Positions 25,005-37,824 of a stretch of 64,000 bases of DNA are shown one piece after another. The stretch comes from Paramecium tetraurelia (lineage: Eukaryota > Ciliophora > Oligohymenophorea > Peniculida > Parameciidae). The stretch is taken from NCBI RefSeq assembly GCF_000165425.1, contig NW_001799322.1:1-64000 (forward strand), written 5' to 3'. The translations under genes and the position numbers were made by a program. The notes beneath the pieces are model-generated. The model was not told the DNA's origin. It made no database searches and saw only the letters and a program-made list of their open reading frames with translations. Each line of letters opens with the position of its first letter. The stretch's first letter is position 1.

Positions 25005-27180
25005 TCACTGCCCTAATGCCTATAATTCATTTCCTTTTTATTCCAAAAAATCAGCTAAAAATTATAATGGATTTTCAGGATGCTTTTCGCATATATTTAT
25101 TAAACCTTCTGTTAAGAAAGGAACTACATTATCAGCCAAATATTGTCTTAGAGGTTAGCTTCTTTAATCTAAGAGTTCTCTTTCTTATTGTCTAATAAGG
25201 TCTTACTTTTACTCATCTGTTAACTTTTTATTATCTTTGGATAATCTACTTTCATTTATTGATTTCTAAATTAAATGAATTTATTACATTGAGTTAATCT
25301 CCTTTCTTTTTAGGTCCTACTTAAGATTGTTGTACTTAGGATTATTACACAGCAGCAACCTTCTCTTGTTGAACTGATGAAATTTAAGGAGAGGGTGAAA
25401 TATCATCTTATTATTCATCCACTTATACTACTTCTTCATCTTTTACATCTTGTAACACCAAAATTGGTCCATTTCTAGTAATGAAATCTTTAGATTAGTC
25501 AAAAGCACTTTCTTAATCTGAAATTCTCTTGATATCAAACTACTCATATTGTGCCAATAATTATTCATTATTCTTTCTAAAATTAGCCAATCTTTTGACC
25601 ACCAGATCCTCTTAATATCTGGGATTATCATTATGTTACTTCGCTTTTTCTTTCAATTGTTCATCTGAGTATTCCAAATAAATCGCACCTTTTGGTTTAA
25701 TCGATTCAATTAATTAGCCTTCCTCATTTATGAATAGTTTTTCATATTATTCTAATGTTTTAGGAAAACCATCTAAAACATAACCTAAATTTTAGGCATC
25801 ATTTTAGTCCAATCTCCACTTATAAATTTATATCAAGACTGAGTCAGGAAGTCTTGGTTATATGCCACTTGGATCAAATACAGGTTCTGGTTAACCTTTA
25901 GGAACCTTTTTCTTTTTCTTCTCAGCTTCAAAAATAGCTAATGCTTCTGCAACCAATTAATCTTTTACTTATTATAAAGTGGTCCTTACTAATTCCCCTA
26001 ATTCAGATTATTATTCAATCAATTCCTAAATTAAGGGTTTAATCTATATATGAGGAATTCTATAAAAATTAGCCAATTATTTGCAAAGATTTGATTTTCC
26101 TGAGGCTGTTCCTCCATGCACGATTAATTTAACAGTATCTAAACCTCTATAGAGTTTAAATTAATCCCTAATTTTTAAAATATTTTTTGCAAATCCTTCT
26201 TTGCATTGCCATATTATTATAGGGTTTTTCTTAGCATCTATATATTGATCTTCAGACTCAAATACTTAGGTAGGTCTAAGCCAAATATTTATGGTTAGCA
26301 TTTTTTCAATAGGTGTTGTAACATTCTTTGTAAAACCATTTCCTACAGATTTAGCAATTGTAGTAACCAGTTTCTTTTAAGTCATATTTTCATAATCAAC
26401 TGCAAAAATATACCTCTCATTAGGTGTTAATGTGACTGTTTTATTCACTATATTGGCTAAATCATTCACATGAATCATTGGTATAATATTGTTTCCATCT
26501 CCATAAATTGGCAATTCTGCATCTGGTGTCATCCATGCAGTTTTAAATAAATCATATAAAATGTCCTCTCCATTTCCATATATTAACCCTGGTGTTATTA
26601 TGTATGCATGCAATTGAGGTTTATCACAGACAATGATTTATTGCTCTAAATTCTTTAATCTTTCCAAATAATGAATTTTCCTTATTGGGAGATCATTTTC
26701 AGTGAATTTATCATACTTTTTAAAAAATGGTTAATCTTCTGTTTCTCCTCCCATTGATTACCTCATAGCAGTTTCATCATTTTTTCTTTCTTTTAATGGA
26801 GTAGTCGACCAAGTCAAAGGATTGCTTATTAAAATAAAGATCTTAGACTATTAGTATTACCCATGCTTTAATAGTTTGTATGCATATTCTGCTCTGCAAT
26901 AATTCTGATGAAATATTACAATATCACAATCTAATACAACTTGACCTAATTCTTTTGGATCTGCTGCATTAATTAGTTTGGTTGCTCCTCTGGGCAAATT
27001 ATCTCCATTTCCAATAATAATATTTGGGTTAATATCATTTTCATTATCATTCCTAAATTCTTCAACTAATGCTGAACCAATTAAAGTATTCATTTCTTCT
27101 ATAAAAATTCTATTTTAGTGCCACGTTTATTATTTTTCTCCGGCTGATGTTCTTTCCATAGATCTAGTTTATAAACTCAT
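25005..27180 (-). CDS. AK7: Adenylate kinase 7 (ciliary), 717 aa
   Basis: Three-part protein. First is an NAD(P)-epimerase-like Rossmann region (residues about 30-290) with MNTLIGSALVEEFRN, GLIYGNGEDILYDLFKTAW and GDGNNIIPMIHVNDLANIV. Next is a nucleoside monophosphate kinase domain with P-loop VHGGTASGKSNLCKQL and LGYVLDGFPKTLEQYEKLF. Last is a C-terminal DPY30 motif, PLRQYLADNVVPFLTEGLIN then NPLQFLADFLEQ. This order is specific to AK7, an axonemal protein of motile cilia that interconverts adenine nucleotides and docks via DPY30-type helices. One 22-nt intron near the 3' end; 718 codons from MSLQTRSMERTSAGEKQQTW. An excellent family match over full length. Confidence 0.95.
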
Positions 27181-28046
27181 TTTCTCTTTTAAATATAAAT
27201 TATGAAACTAAAATAAATATTTGAATAAAAAGAAAAATAATATAACTAAAATGGAATTTTGGATTATATAACCCAAAGATGTAATCAATATCCAATATTT
27301 ATTAATATTAGTTGATTTACAAACAGGATTTTGAATTAATAATTATTATCGTTATGAAATTTAATTTTCTTATTATTGTATTATGAATTCATACCTGATA
27401 CAGTTAGAATTGCTAATATATAAATGTATTTGCTATAATGAGCCTAGGGATTATTTTAGGTATTTATAAAATTGGATTTATTTTTAATCTAATTTCATCA
27501 ATTAAGAAATTAGGGTTATCTACCATTTAATTTCATTAAATCTATTGAGATTGGACATGTAAATTAACTTGATTTTGCTAAATGACTGTAACTTATCTTA
27601 TAATTGTTTTCATGATTATTCTATTATTCTTATGAAGGCTCTCTACTATTTTAAGTTATCTATTATTTGTGTGTCTAAATTAATTTATTTTTATAAATAG
27701 CATTTAAAGTTCAACTATATAAATCATCAAATTCTTATAGTTCAAGACACTTAGTTCTAGTTCATCGAATTTCCTTTATACTATAATTTAAATAAATAGC
27801 CATGTTGCTCAAAAAGGAATAAATTAGTTATAATTTTTGAGATGGAATGAAATACCAATTGGTTTAGAAATAACATATGATATTTAGACCTTGTTTTATT
27901 ATTATAAAATGTATGTTATATATGAAACTGAGAGATGAAAGTGAATCTACATTTACGAAGGAAGTAATGGATATCATTAATATTTTCTTTGTTTGCATGA
28001 TATTTTTGATTAAAAAAATAAATTAAATCTTTTATTAAATAAATAA
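27181..28046. other. 866-bp stretch without a resolved gene
   Basis: Between the divergent AK7 and eL37 genes. It must contain both promoters, but spacers here are usually under 300 bp. On minus, about 27490-27820, a frame of some 95 codons with protein-like composition is TGA-free but has no start and no spliceable partner I could find. No tRNA- or snRNA-like structure recognised. Confidence 0.4.
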
Positions 28047-28362
28047 ATGGCAAGAGGTACACCCGCAATCGGTAAAAGACACTAAAAGACTCATACATTT
28101 TGCAAGAGATGTGGTAGATAAACATTCCACATTCAAAAAAATAGATGTGCTTCATGTGGATATCCAGCTGCAAGATTAAGACTTTGTAAGAAAATCAATT
28201 AATACAATAATAGACAGCGGATGGGGAGAAAAAGTTGCTAGACGTAGATCAACAGGAACAGGAAGAATGAGATATTTGAAATCTATAGCTAGAAGAGCAA
28301 AGAATGGTTTCAGAGCAGGAACTTAAGCATAACCAAAAGTCAAGAATACTTAGAAAAAATGA
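28047..28362 (+). CDS. RPL37: Ribosomal protein eL37 (60S)
   Basis: [20 protein letters not shown] at 28047, with the zinc-binding pattern CKRCG...CASCG, then [10 protein letters not shown] and the basic tail. One 28-nt intron splits Tyr in [15 protein letters not shown]. Stop TGA 28360-28362; 96 codons, the normal length for eL37. Component of the large subunit near 5.8S rRNA. TAA/TAG are used for Gln in conserved positions (KRHQKTHTF, GRQTFHIQK), good proof of the genetic code. Confidence 0.97.
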
Positions 28363-28703
28363 TTATCATGTTTTTTTATTAATAGTACATTAGTTTTCAC
28401 ATCAATTCTTTTATAGCAGCAAATATTGAAAAATTTCCATAATTAATAATAAATAAATTATGTATGTTTAATCCAGTTATTAGAAATTAAAACTGACTAT
28501 GAAATAACTAGTATTTCTTCATTATTTCTTACTCAATCTTAAACTTAAAATACTCAACTCCATAAATAAGTTTCTTATTATGTATCAAATATTGATTTAC
28601 CAAAACCCTATTCAAAAATAATATTATCATTAATAAATAACTTGAAACAAATATATATAATAGACTATTTTTGCTATAAACTTTAGTTATCATACATATT
28701 CTC
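28363..28703. other. Convergent 3' intergenic region
   Basis: 341 bp between the stops of eL37 (plus) and WDR83 (minus). No coding frame or repeat seen; it would hold both poly(A) signals. Confidence 0.5.
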
Positions 28704-29679
28704 TCAATTTTATTCCATCCACAATAATGCAACATTGTCATATGATGCTGTAACAAAGGCATTTTATTACCTACTCAAGGTTATAGAACTTAAGCATTTA
28801 TCATGAAGTTTTCTTGTTATCTGACATTTTCCTGTGAGGATATCATAAATTACTATTATATTAACAAATAATACACAATTTTCCATCTTCAGAGCCTGTT
28901 AATAACATCCCATCATTCCAAGAAAACTCGCAATTAATTGAATACTAATTACTGATATGGCTACCTTAGAGAGCAGCTAAGATTGTCCCAGAACTCTTTT
29001 CTAAAATTCTAATTATAGAATCATTGCAACTTAATGCAAATAATCTATCATCGAAACTAGAACTAAATTTAAAGATTCCTGCCTTAACAAAGTCTTCTTA
29101 AATTATTCCTTTTCTTAGATCGAAAGTTCTTTTATAAAAAATAATGTAATAATACCTAATATGTCCATCAACTGAGGAAACTACCATATTATGATTAAAG
29201 AAGGAAATTTAGGTTACACTATCTTAAAAGTTTTTGATTCTTTGTATTGGCTAATTTTGCTTTTTATCTTTTAAATCCCATATTTTCACTTCACAATCAT
29301 ATCCTCCTGTAGCTAAAATAGATTATTCTCCTCCTATTCCAATACAATTTATTCTAGTACTATGAGGTCCAAATTTTTTAATCACCTGGCCTGTTGCCAC
29401 ATCCCACAAAAAAGCAATTTTATCTCCTCCACAAGATGCAAATTTAGAATTATCTTATAGAATATCTAGGTCTTATACTTCATAATTATGTGCCCCAAAA
29501 TATTATTTTAGTTATGTTTCCTTATATGGATTCCATAATATAATAGATCTATCCTAAGAACCAGTTAATAAATATTATCCATCAAAGTTGAACTTAGCTA
29601 CATAAATCTGTGCTTTGTGACCTTATAGAGCACGCTATGGTTCATAAAGATGGAAATTTTAGGTTTTACTTTTATTCAT
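28704..29679 (-). CDS. WDR83: WD-repeat protein WDR83/MORG1, 317 aa
   Basis: Seven-bladed WD40 propeller of the length typical for MORG1. Start ATG 29679, then LQGHKAQIYVAKFNFDGQYL, LTGSQDRSIILWNPYKETQL, SCGGDKIAFLWDVATGQVIK and ATGGYDCEVKIWDLKD. The last blade ends FVTASYDNVALLWMEQN. SQDRSIILWNPY is diagnostic for this family. WDR83 is a scaffold in MAPK signalling in animals and a component found with the spliceosome. One 22-nt intron gives 318 codons. A second 27-nt GT-AG segment near the end was considered and rejected, because leaving it in completes the last WD blade. Confidence 0.9.
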
Positions 29680-29700
29680 TTATTTTAATAATTATATTAA

Positions 29701-30120
29701 TCATAAATGAGATAAAGATGGAGCATTGGATCTAATATTCTATAGTAGTATCGACTATCCAAGGATTTAATCTATTAATGAATATGTTGTGAATTACTTG
29801 ATAAACAGAATCATGTCAAAGTTAAAATATGTTTTGCTTTGCTTTTACAACTTTGATCTTATGCATCTACAAGGGGTAAATAGGTTTCATAATAACGTTC
29901 TGTTACTGTTGAATCTGTAGAATCTAAATAAATAAAGTTACTACTTGTTTCATTAAAGAGTATTTGTAAATCAGAAATAGATAAGGATGTGAATCTTTTG
30001 ATCTCCATTTTTTTAAGGAACTTCTGTATCATGAGGCAAACCATTAAACTCTGCCTTAGCTAATTAATCGATACCAATCATTATGAACTCTTTTACTTCA
30101 TTTTACATACATTCTAACAT
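29701..30120 (-). CDS. Hypothetical protein, structure partly unresolved
   Basis: A frame from ATG 30120 (MLECMQNEVKEFIMIGIDQL) joins by 19- and 20-nt introns to IKRFTSLSISDLQILFNETS and a C-terminus ending SNAPSLSHL at TGA 29701, giving 127 codons. Upstream, another open stretch (DHPDSNTAIQLNPALL) could splice by a 31-nt intron into the same second exon, but it lacks a start codon. So the 5' end is open. The introns are at the short limit. No family recognised. It ends 21 bp before the WDR83 start, same strand. Confidence 0.4.
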
Positions 30121-30389
30121 GCAATAAGGCTGGATTCAATTGTATAGCTGTATTTGAATCAGGATGGTCTTAAAACAATTATTCATAATCATTCTTGAAT
30201 TATTTGTTTGCATTCAATATTCATTGTTCTATAAATATAGTTATTTTTATATTTAAGATCAATCCAAATAATTTATCATTGCAATCATCTAAAATATTTG
30301 ATCAATCAATTATATATTTAATTAATCTCTCTTTCCTAATTAATATTCTACGTTGAGACTTCAGAATTATTAATTTTAATTTTAATTTG

Positions 30390-33300
30390 ATGGGGAATGC
30401 AATTTCAAATGGGAAATTGATATCTCCAATATCCATTGATGCTTAGATAAAGGAGTCCTAATTAACAATGAGATTCATGTTGGATCAAAAGAAATTAATG
30501 GCTTAAAAAAATACAATACCAAAGGATTTTGATCAATAGCTTACCGCACTGATTAAAGAGTTGAAAGTGGAGCCAAAGCTTCTCTAACAGTTCTAAAGCA
30601 CTCCTTAAAGTAAAATCACATAATATAAGTTAGACTTTAAATGCTTAATTCTGAATGAATATAAAAATATCACAGGGAAGAATTTATTATAAAATGTACC
30701 AAATGATGAAGTGACCTACTTCACTTAAAAGTTATCTAATCCAACACTTTAGGATCTAGAATAATTGAGAAGGTATCTCAAAAACCTATAGATTCAAGAC
30801 TAATAAGATTAATTGGAACAATTTCACACCATAATCAATTTACTTATAGAAAACTTATTTAAATTTCACCAGCAAGCTCAATAAGTAATTGAGAAAAAGA
30901 AGCCTCCTTGTTATCTATATTAGGTCTAAATCCTTAACATTCTTGAAATTTTAGTGAAAATAGAAAAAATCTAATAATAAATGCTACATATCCCAGATTC
31001 TATGGATATCATCTTGAAAAATCTACATCCATTTCATGTTGAATTAACAACAACAGTATTAGAAATTGCATCTCATTTATGTTGGCATACAGATGAAGGA
31101 TACAATTGGGTACTTAAAAGTTTGAATAAATTGTATGAAGAGAGCGAAATCATCTTCTTTGTGAATACCTTAAAAAAGAGTAGAAATGCTGTCATGATTG
31201 CAACAATATGCGTATTTATAGTGACTTTAACTGAATCTCCAACCTAGGAAGAAGAAAGAAAAAGAATGCGTTAATAATTTATAGCATCTGGAATGGCTGA
31301 TGTTTATAGAATGATCACTAATAAAATAGAAGAATTTGAATACAAAGCTGATGAATTAAGATTTGAAGTCGTTTTGTAATAGATAATTGATAGCAATAAG
31401 TAAAAACACTAAATACAAACTGATCCAAATTACACTGAAGAAATTAAACTGCCAATGCTCTATCAAAGAGAATCCAGAAAGTGCTATGATATTGGAGAGT
31501 TTTCAAATTCAATTAAAATTATTGAAGGACAAATTGAGGCATTTTTGGAGAATAATAAAGACGTGCCTATTTAATAATAACAAGAACCAAAAAAATAGGA
31601 AGTAAAATAGCATGCAAAACATTTAAAATCTACTTTCCTTACACCTCAATATCTAAATTTAATTTAAGATGAAATGGGAAAAGCGAATTTAACAAATCTA
31701 TAAAGAACAGTTGAAAATATTAAACATGAATCCAAAATTAGAGGGAGTCAAATTGTTACTGAATTTGCAGAAGGTATTTCGAAATACATTGATAAACTCA
31801 ATATACCGACTTAAAAAGATAATGAAAATACAGAGAGTTAATAATTAGAAGTAATGAAATAATAGGTAGAAGACTTGCATGAAAAAATTGCAAGTTTAGA
31901 AAATGAAATTAAAGATATGAATACTAAAAAATAGTCAAACGAAGCCTTTGTTGATGTTTTATAGAGGAAGATTGGTGATTTAGAAAAAAAATAGAAATTA
32001 GATTAAACTAACTAATCCCAACTAAATGAGTAATTGGCTTCTAAAAATAAAGATTATAGAGCACTTTAATAAGAAAATGAATCATAAAAAAAATCTATCT
32101 AACAACTAGAAAATGAGGTTTATCAATTAAAGGAAAAACTGAATATCATGCAATTGGCCAAAGCTTAAAAAATGGAATTAGAAGCACCCCCTCAAAGGCT
32201 TTCTCATAAATAAGATAACTCTGAAGAGTTTAAACAACAACTAGACTCGCTCAAATAAGAGTTACATTAATAAAATCAAAAATTCATCACTTAAGAAAAT
32301 GAAATTAAAAGTAATTTTATCTAATTTGATAATAGAATTTTAATAATTATTGAAAGAACAAAGTGAAAATCTCCAAGCAAAAGAGATTCTATTGACAGAA
32401 AAGAATAAGGAGTGTAGAGAGCTATAAGCAACGAATGAAAAATTGATAAAAAAGAAATATGCTAAAAAATTATAATTACAATAATTGAGAGAAAAAGTTT
32501 AATCTGTAAATTATGTTAAAACCCAAGCTACAAAAATTTAAAGTGAGCTCAAAACTATTGAGTAATATCAAGACGAGCTTATAAGATTAAATAATATTAT
32601 AGAAGAATAAGCCATCCTTTTAGAATAATAAAAAAAAGATATATCAAAACTTGATGAAGTAAGAGAAAGCTAAAAAGTGTCTGAGTTAAAAATTAATCAA
32701 ATTGAAGAAGAAAATAAAAGTATATAATTAATAAATTATTTCCTTAGAACAGTCAATCAATACTTAAGCTCTGCAAGATAAGCTGCAATAATTATAAAAA
32801 GAAAAGGAAAATTTAGAATAAAAATTACTTACTTAACAATAAAACATACAAAATTCTGTTCAATCTAGTAATGCATTTGTACCACCGCCTCCACCTCCGC
32901 CTCCTCCTCCTGGCGGTTCAAAAACTTTACCCCGTCCTCCACCACCACCTCCTCCTCCTCCTCCTCCAGGAGGTAAAAGTGCTCCACCACCACCGCCACC
33001 TCCTCCACCTCCAGGGGGTAAAGGAGCTCCTCCTCCTCCTCCGCCACCACCTCCTCCAGGATCAAAAACAGGCCCACCACCACCTCCTCCTCCTCCTCCA
33101 CCTGGTGCTAAGACAGGATCAGCACCACCTCCTCCTCCTCCACCTGGAGGGCCAAGACCACCAGGACCTCCACCTCCTCCTGGAGGAGCTCCTCCACTAC
33201 CTCCAGGTCCACGACCTCCTGGTGGCCCAGATCCTTAATTTGGTGCATCAGCTGGAAAATAAAAACATAAACCTAATGTCTAATTAAAATAAGTTTGCTG

Positions 33301-34765
33301 GACAGTTATTAAGCCAGAATAAATTAAAAATACTGTATGGGAATAGATAGATGATACTAAATTAAAAATGGATTTTACTATTATTGAGAATCTCTTTGCA
33401 GTCAAGCCAACATAAAGTAATGCAAACGCTTAAGGTGGAGCCAATCAACCTTAGAAGCCAGCTAAAATTTCAATGCTGGGTCCTGAAAGAGTGAAAAATT
33501 TAGAAATTGTTTTAGGCAAACTTAAAATGTCAAATCAAGTAATAGTTGATAGTCTCTACCAGTAAATTTATTAAATTTATTTTAAAGACTTGATGAAACT
33601 GTCTTAAAACCAAATGTAGTAGAATCCTTGATTACAGCAATGCCAAACGAGACAGAGACAGGATTGTGGCAGGATCAAGATCAATCAAATTTAGCAATAC
33701 CAGATATTTTTTGTATAAATATTAGCTCAGTAAAGGGCTATGATTTTAGGTAACTAATTCAATATAATTTAGATTATTATCATTGAAATTTAAATTTAAT
33801 TACAAGGAATTAACAGAAGATTTACAATAGAAAATGGTTGGCTTTTAAAAATTGATTGAGAAAACTAGAAATGATAAGAGTACAAAAGTTATAATGGAAT
33901 ATGCATTAGCGGCTGGAAATTATATGAATGGTTAATCTGCTAGAGGAGGTGCATATGGATTTAAATTTGATATGATGGAAAAGTTAGCTGATGTTAAAAC
34001 CACAGACAACAAAAGCAGCTTATTGATGTTTATTATACAGAAAGCCGAGGAAGATTTAAAATAAGAATTAGTGATTGTTGATGAAAACATAGACGAAATA
34101 GAATTAGCTGGTACATCATTGAGTTCAATTTTTAGCTAAAACTCCTTTGTCTTAGTTGGGTGCAGATTTGAATGAGTTAAAAAAGAATTCTAGGACAGTT
34201 GATAAGGCTATCAAATCAAAGGTATCTCCTCCGATACAAGATTTAGTAGAAGAAAAACTATAGGATTTTTATTAATAAGTTATGACTTAATTAGCTGAAT
34301 ATGAGACCTTATTAAAGCAACTTGAATCATAATATGATGATCTTTCTAATTTTTATGCTGAAGCCAAAGTTCCTTTTGATAAATTTTTTGAAAAATTTTA
34401 CAAGTACAAAACAGTATTAAGATAAGCAAAGTAAAATATTAATAAAATCAAATTGGCAGAGTAAAAAGAATTAGAAAAAAAGAAAAAGCTAGAACAATAG
34501 CAGCAAAGTTAATAATCATAACAATAATAATAATAATAATAACAATAATAGTAAGAATAGGCATAAATTAAAAAAAAATAGGAGGGTATTTATTAAATGT
34601 AATTTAGACAATTCACTATCAGGGTTAAAGAAGCTTGATAAAGCGTAAATTTTAAATGAAGTTGCGAAACGAAGAGAATCAAAGAAAACTAGTATTCAGT
34701 AACTAGCAAGTATTTTGGTAAAGCAATAACTGTAGACAACTTAAGCTCAAACTCAGGAACAATGA
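30390..34765 (+). CDS. Diaphanous-type formin
   Basis: Actin nucleator/elongator. Starts MGNAISNGKLISPISIDAQI (a possible N-myristoylation site). An N-terminal helical GBD/FH3-like region follows, including SMDIILKNLHPFHVELTTTV, then a long coiled coil, an FH1 region of proline runs (about 32877-33235) and an FH2 domain. FH2 landmarks are QVCWTVIKPEQI and ALAAGNYMNGQSARGGAYGF, then LADVKTTDNKSSLL. A Q-rich stretch and a short basic tail with VAKRRESKK could act as an autoregulatory DAD. Several introns of 20-26 nt split the FH2; the last is 22 nt. About 1,400 aa. Rho control is expected for the class but not shown. The FH2 identification is certain; internal exon edges were only partly checked. 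Confidence 0.92.
32877..33235 (+). repeat. FH1 polyproline repeat array
   Basis: About six to seven blocks of 8-12 prolines separated by GGK/GSK/GAK-type linkers, encoded by CCA/CCT/CCG. It is the most G+C-rich patch of the window and has a matching long frame on the opposite strand that is an artefact. FH1 recruits profilin-actin. Confidence 0.9.
34497..34565 (+). repeat. Glutamine-codon microsatellite (TAA/CAA/TAG)
   Basis: Within the formin 3' part a run of about 20 Gln codons is built mainly from TAA, CAA and TAG. With the standard code this would be a string of stops; in frame it is poly-Gln with occasional Ser, Glu and Ala. Confidence 0.75.
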
Positions 34766-34879
34766 AAATTCGGTAGTAAAATAAATATTATTTAAAATAA
34801 ATTCTTCAACAATTTTTCAAATTTTTATATGGATATTCAATAATTATAATCGTGAAAGCTGAAAAGTTAAAATTTCTTT

Positions 34880-35970
34880 TAAATCTTTAACAATAAAAAA
34901 CGATCATTCTTATTCACTAATGGTTAGAACTAACTTTTTTATTGAGAAGCTTTAGCAGAAAAATTGGTAAAATTAAGAAAAACAATAAGTGTATCCAGTC
35001 TCTAAACTTCTAGATCTCTATCAAACATAATTTGGACTATGACGTAAATAACTAATAATAACTCAAATGTAGTTTCTGAAAAATATTTTAATTAAAAATA
35101 TGTCAAAATTCTAGAAACTTTCGCTTCTATATCTCTATAAGCTCTTTATAACCTAATTTTTCCAAATTGGTATATTCTCTTATAAGGAATGATTCTATGT
35201 GTGGAATTTCATTATAATAGCAAAGTTAGCCAGAAACTGATATATAAAATAATGAAAAAATAACATATAAGTCTACTAAAAGGTGAAGTATTTAAGCTAA
35301 AGAAAGTTCCTTCATAAATTTACTGGCTTGATTCGAATTATTTATACTGGTTTTAACAAAAATAGATCAGAAGTCTAATAAAATATAGGGAAACCACTTA
35401 TTTTTCAAGTTTAAAGATATCAAAGGCGATTCATACTTATTAATCTAAAAGGAAAATTTAATCAAGATAGTTTATTACATTGATTTACATTAAAAAGTTT
35501 TAAGGAATTTACTTAGCAAATAGAGATTCGAAATTACTTTGAATTGCTAATCCATAGCATAGAGACAGAGGTGATTCAATAGGGATAAATTTAAATAGAG
35601 TCTTTCACTTTTTTTATTCAATGTAAAGCAAATAATTTAATTTTATTACAGTCTCATTAATATAATTAATCATTTTAATTTAGAAATATTTAAGTTTTCT
35701 TTGAAAATAAGGTACTTAAACAATCTTAGATTTATATTCTTCTTTGACATACCAACTTATACCATTATTAGATAGGTAAACAAAAGTCCTTAAGGAAAAG
35801 AAATTTTAATTAACAAAATATAGTCAAAAGGAAACTGAGGCTAACGCATTTAGGTATTATTGTAATTTATACTAAGAATTATCTAAAAGGAATTTCTGTT
35901 TTGATATCAAGTTTCATTATTAATTTATAATAATTTTAAGTTAATTTTCATAAGTTTGATTTTGACATAA
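34880..35970 (+). pseudogene. Unresolved, possibly decaying gene
   Basis: Between formin and the Cache-like gene, plus-strand frames look protein-like but do not assemble. A 24-nt intron-like segment joins SFLFTNEALAEKLVKLRKTI to a long frame (FASISLQALYNLIFPNWYIL, LLKGEVFKLKKVPSQIYWLD). That frame then meets a TGA and stays open in the same frame (IANPQHRDRGDSIGINL) before further TGA codons. A last open piece (LIPLLDRQTKVLKEKKF) ends before a run of 13 A at 35969. No start codon fits well. Either several introns were missed or the gene is broken by nonsense codons. No family recognised. Confidence 0.3.
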
Positions 35971-36199
35971 AAAAAAAAAAATAAATTAATGATGCAAATA
36001 AAGCTTCTTTTAATACTTAAATGAATTCGAAATATAGTGGTATTTCTAGTAATCATGATTAAAATAAAATTAGACTATTATTACAGTACTATTTTTATAT
36101 TAACTCCCATATAATAACAAATAATTTATTTAATAAGTTTGCCGAAAACATAAGATAATTAAAATAATGTGCTTCCGTAATTGTTTGAGGAAATAAAAA

Positions 36200-37824
36200 A
36201 TGGAAAATTAAATTATTTTTGGGATAACTGCAATAATGCTGATTTCAACTATATTTATTGGGATTGCCTTTCTTATTTAGAATATAGTGTTGTTTAAAAT
36301 GATATAAGCCTCATCATCTATAATTTTTATTCGACAAGAAAATAATTCGATTTAAAACCTTGGCTAATCAATCAAACAATACTTTATTAGAAAACACGAA
36401 CAATGTAGCAAATAGTTTTATTATTAGACATCTATAGATTGAATAACATAAATAAATTATTTCAATATTATTCTGATATTGAGCTAAAGCTGAAGAAAAT
36501 GGATAATTTGGAGTCTTGTCTTTATTAAGATGATGTCAATGACAATTACATTCGTTATTCTGCAGCCTAATTTTGCTATTAAGCTTGTGGATCGAGCGAT
36601 CATTTTACATTACCTTAAGACGATTAAACCATAGAGATTTTTAATTAAACAACATAAATTTTGAATTAGTTCACCATCAGTTTTCCAGTAACATTAGAAT
36701 CTGTATTGTCGTATGCAGATCTGTCAGACACTCAGTTCTACTCTGCTTATCCCTTAGCCTACTCAGTCAAAGGTTATTAACCAAAGAAAAGATTATGGTA
36801 CACGAATCACGTATAATAAATGAAGTTAAACCCTAAGAGTAGTTTTTTCTATTCTCCTGCCTTTTTGGTTGTGCATCTTAAAACCTATGCTATTTCATTA
36901 ACTTACACTCTATAGAATTCATAGAAGGAAAGTATTGGGATAGCCTAATAATTGATATAATTAATTGATTCAGCCATTTAAGATCTTCCTTATAATGCTT
37001 TAATAATAAACAAAGAAGGTTAGTTGGTATTGAATGCAGCTGACTTTGAATATGACTCCAAAAATATTAATTATATTTATAACTAATCATTAACCGGTTT
37101 TAATTAAAGTGACTGGGAGTTTATGCAAGAACTGTCAAAGAATAAGAGTAATCTAAAAAATTGCAATGATTTTGAAAATGTTTACTGTCTATATGATAAG
37201 TTGTACAACTCTACAATTATTTTATTTACAACACAATTGAAAAACGAGAATTTTACTATTTTATTGTAATAATATTGTTGATGATAATATAGATATACAA
37301 ATTTTACTATGTAGCAACAAGTCAATGAGCAAATGGATTTACTGTAATTAGGACTAGTAGACGTCGTATATAGAATTTGTCTTGAACACTTGGCATCAAT
37401 AGTTATAATCACAGTAGTTTCGATGTTGGCAGTAAGGATGTTATTTTCGCCTCTAAAATATTTGATGAATAGCATAAAAAATCACATATTGTAAATTGGA
37501 AATAATTTGAACAGAGAATTGTTTAAGATGCTTCACATTTCTAAGAAAAAAAAAGTGAATACTTTTTCGAAGTTAACATTTGAGATATTAAAATTTTAGG
37601 ATATATTGAACACCGTAAAGACTCATAGAAATCCAATATGCTATTAAATAGAAAAATTTCAATATAAGTTTAAGAATGAAGGAGAGAGGAATATGAATTT
37701 ATTTTTTGATGAAATTTTCTTTTCTAAAATTGACTAGTAAAATGAGTTGAATGAAAAGAAACTATATCTCTTATGCAAATAGTTAATTCATGAATAATAT
37801 AATTATCAAAATCATTATAATTGA
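36200..37824 (+). CDS. Two-TM protein with Cache-like extracellular domain, 524 aa
   Basis: MENQIIFGITAIMLISTIFI is an N-terminal membrane segment. A large ectodomain of about 300 residues follows, with sites such as QILNQFTISFPVTLESVLSY and KKRLWYTNHVQQMK. The second part resembles the R-x-W-Y region of dCache/VGCC-alpha2 sensor domains. A second membrane helix (LASIVIITVVSMLAVRMLF) precedes a cytosolic tail rich in Lys and Asn. Introns of 23 and 27 nt (the 27-nt one carries an in-frame TGA) give 525 codons. No kinase, cyclase or chemotaxis output module follows in frame, so signalling output is unknown. Topology sure; Cache assignment tentative. Confidence 0.6.

Noticed and set aside
28730-28800. 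27-nt GT-AG intron near the 3' end of WDR83
   Set aside because: It is a multiple of three without TGA, and keeping it completes the last WD blade (FVTASYDNVALLW), so it is coding.
32865-33101. Minus-strand frame rich in Glu, Val and Leu
   Set aside because: It is the mirror of the FH1 proline codons of the formin on plus.
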